Assembly (NCBI RefSeq): GCF_040096015.1
Contig: NZ_JBBMFO010000002.1
Location: 1 to 64,000, forward strand
Length of the DNA: 64,000 nt
Direction of reading: 5' to 3'
Origin: Peptoniphilus_A hominis
Lineage (GTDB): Bacteria > Bacillota > Clostridia > Tissierellales > Peptoniphilaceae
Below, piece after piece: positions 63,330 to 64,000 of this stretch (position 1 is the first letter of the stretch; each line of letters starts with the position of its first letter). Below the pieces are notes generated by a model. The model had not been told where the DNA came from. It searched no databases and saw nothing but the letters and a program-made list of their open reading frames with translations. Both the position numbers and the translations under genes were made by a program.

Positions 63330-63464
63330 ATAGAAATAAGAAACAAAGAAGGAAAAAGAGTCTGTGATATTAGCGAAGACAAGAAAAAGCTAACTATCAG
63401 GCGAGGTAAAAGTACAACCATAGCCTATGTAGTTAAAGGCGAAATTAAAATTTTAAATAAGTAA
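63330..63464 (+). CDS. 44-residue element protein with apparent ATA start
   Basis: The frame runs 44 codons from ATA 63330 to TAA 63462-63464 and gives EIRNKEGKRVCDISEDKK, then a basic stretch ending VVKGEIKILNK. The frame holds no ATG, GTG or TTG: the preceding in-frame stop is TAA at 63315 and no standard start occurs downstream. The perfect Shine-Dalgarno at proper distance argues that it is translated, perhaps weakly, from ATA. The small beta-rich sequence is of unknown function. It lies between two terminators. Confidence 0.6.
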   Translation: MEIRNKEGKRVCDISEDKKKLTIRRGKSTTIAYVVKGEIKILNK

Positions 63465-63471
63465 AAGAGAT

Positions 63472-63563
63472 ATCCGCAAGAACGCTAGACGGCAGTCGGA
63501 AAACCAAACCATGGTTTTCTATTGCCGTCTTTTTTTGTTTTTACGGATGGCCTTCTTGCGGAT
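63472..63563 (+). other. Nested hairpin: terminator inside an 11-bp outer inverted repeat
   Basis: Outer arms ATCCGCAAGAA (63472-63482) and TTCTTGCGGAT (63553-63563) are perfectly complementary. Inside lies a terminator: AGACGGCA (63487-63494) pairs with TGCCGTCT (63523-63530), an upper stem GAAAACCA/TGGTTTTC extends it, and seven T residues follow. The layout suggests RNA-level control of the sigma-like gene next to it. Confidence 0.65.
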
Positions 63564-63589
63564 CTAGAGATTTTGCAAGGAGGCAAAAG

Positions 63590-64000
63590 ATGGCAAAGAA
63601 AAGATATTTAGAAATAAATGGCAAAGAAATCGAAGTTAGTGAAGAAGTCTACAAAGAATATATGAAACCAATCTGGAGAGAAAAAAAGAGAATACAAAGA
63701 GCCTACAAGAATTTAGAAGAACTACAAGATAAAGACAGAATTAAAACAGCGACTGAGAAAAATGGAAACTATGTCCAAGCAGGAAGTTTAGAAACAGGCT
63801 TTGTCGAAACAAAAGAATATGGTCTTCCTTTATCCCTTGATGTTGCTGAAGAGGAATACGACTTTGAAGTAACTAGCGTTCAAAACACTGAAGACATAGT
63901 AACGTACAAACTTCTAGAAGAAGCATTCTTAGAAGTCATTAGTGAATTTTCTGAAAGAGATAAAAAAGTTCTAAAACTACTTTTTCTCTACGAAATGAAA
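63590..64000 (+). CDS. Sigma factor-like protein of the integrative element (partial, runs off the window)
   Basis: The first 137 codons of a gene that continues past the right edge. It opens KKRYLEINGKEIEVSEEVYK and has a charged middle followed by FLEVISEFSERDKKVLKLLF, the start of a sigma-70 region 4-like helix-turn-helix. Proteins of this kind (N-terminal YLEVNGK motif plus sigma-like HTH) are common in conjugative elements of Firmicutes. AAGGAGG lies 6 nt before the ATG. Its exact role, such as control of transfer genes, cannot be judged from the fragment. Confidence 0.7.
   Translation, partial: MAKKRYLEINGKEIEVSEEVYKEYMKPIWREKKRIQRAYKNLEELQDKDRIKTATEKNGNYVQAGSLETGFVETKEYGLPLSLDVAEEEYDFEVTSVQNTEDIVTYKLLEEAFLEVISEFSERDKKVLKLLFLYEMK

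Noticed and set aside
63386..63396. Third operator half-site GCTAA
   Set aside because: Only one arm is present and it lies inside coding sequence; chance match.

Overview
The window is a 64 kb stretch of a low-GC Gram-positive chromosome, strongly AT-rich with AAA/GAA/ATT-heavy codon use. Most genes lie on the + strand in tightly packed operons. The gene set points to an anaerobic Firmicute. It includes a PASTA kinase/phosphatase pair, MraZ, GatCAB, an SLH protein, GltS, and coaBC-priA-def-fmt-rsmB-rlmN-prpC-prkC-rsgA-rpe-thiN in the classical clostridial order. The very low GC, the absence of sporulation genes and the protein style suggest a Peptoniphilaceae-like anaerobic coccus (Anaerococcus, Peptoniphilus, Finegoldia or Parvimonas relatives). 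That placement is an inference, not a proof.

Layout. 1-398 is a structured non-coding region ending in a terminator. 399-2179 holds an SLH protein and a TcdA-like enzyme. 2226-9591 is pcrA-ligA-gatCAB from a good promoter. 9797-11888 is an OmpR/HAMP-kinase two-component pair. 12213-23115 is a compact division and cell-wall cluster: mraZ-rsmH-ftsL-pbp-mraY-murD-ftsW-murG-divIB-ftsZ. 23412-30480 holds gltS, nrdR-rarA and asnS-leuS. 30494-45208 is the long yicC-to-thiN housekeeping region, broken by a terminator hairpin at the end of coaBC and by a terminator plus new promoter between rsmB and rlmN. 45277-47543 holds the only two minus-strand genes, a peptide-ligase-like ATP-grasp enzyme and a radical SAM protein. 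47646-59622 is a second housekeeping stretch: TPR protein, map, MATE, cyclophilin, tdk, psuK-psuG, thioesterase, ylxP-nth-vanW, an unknown gene, cvfB and rlmD.

From the 3' end of rlmD to the right edge the DNA is accessory. A direct repeat of about 208 bp (59587-59794 and 61571-61778, period exactly 1984 bp) begins with the last 11 codons and stop of rlmD. It reads as two attachment-site left ends in tandem. Between the copies sit a serine recombinase lacking its usual C-terminal part and an overlapping ADP-ribosyltransferase gene. After the second copy starts a larger integrative element: XRE repressor, ImmA-type protease, a 54-codon zinc-ribbon gene, a 44-codon gene apparently started at ATA behind a full anti-16S Shine-Dalgarno, a nested hairpin, and a sigma-like gene cut by the window edge.

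The points most worth following are the tandem rlmD attachment structure with its toxin-like cargo, the TTAGC-N6-GCTAA operator pair of the element, the ATA-started gene, the 35-bp palindrome over the psuK promoter, two apparently leaderless genes, the 10-bp-phased MraZ boxes, and the unexplained structured region at the left edge.
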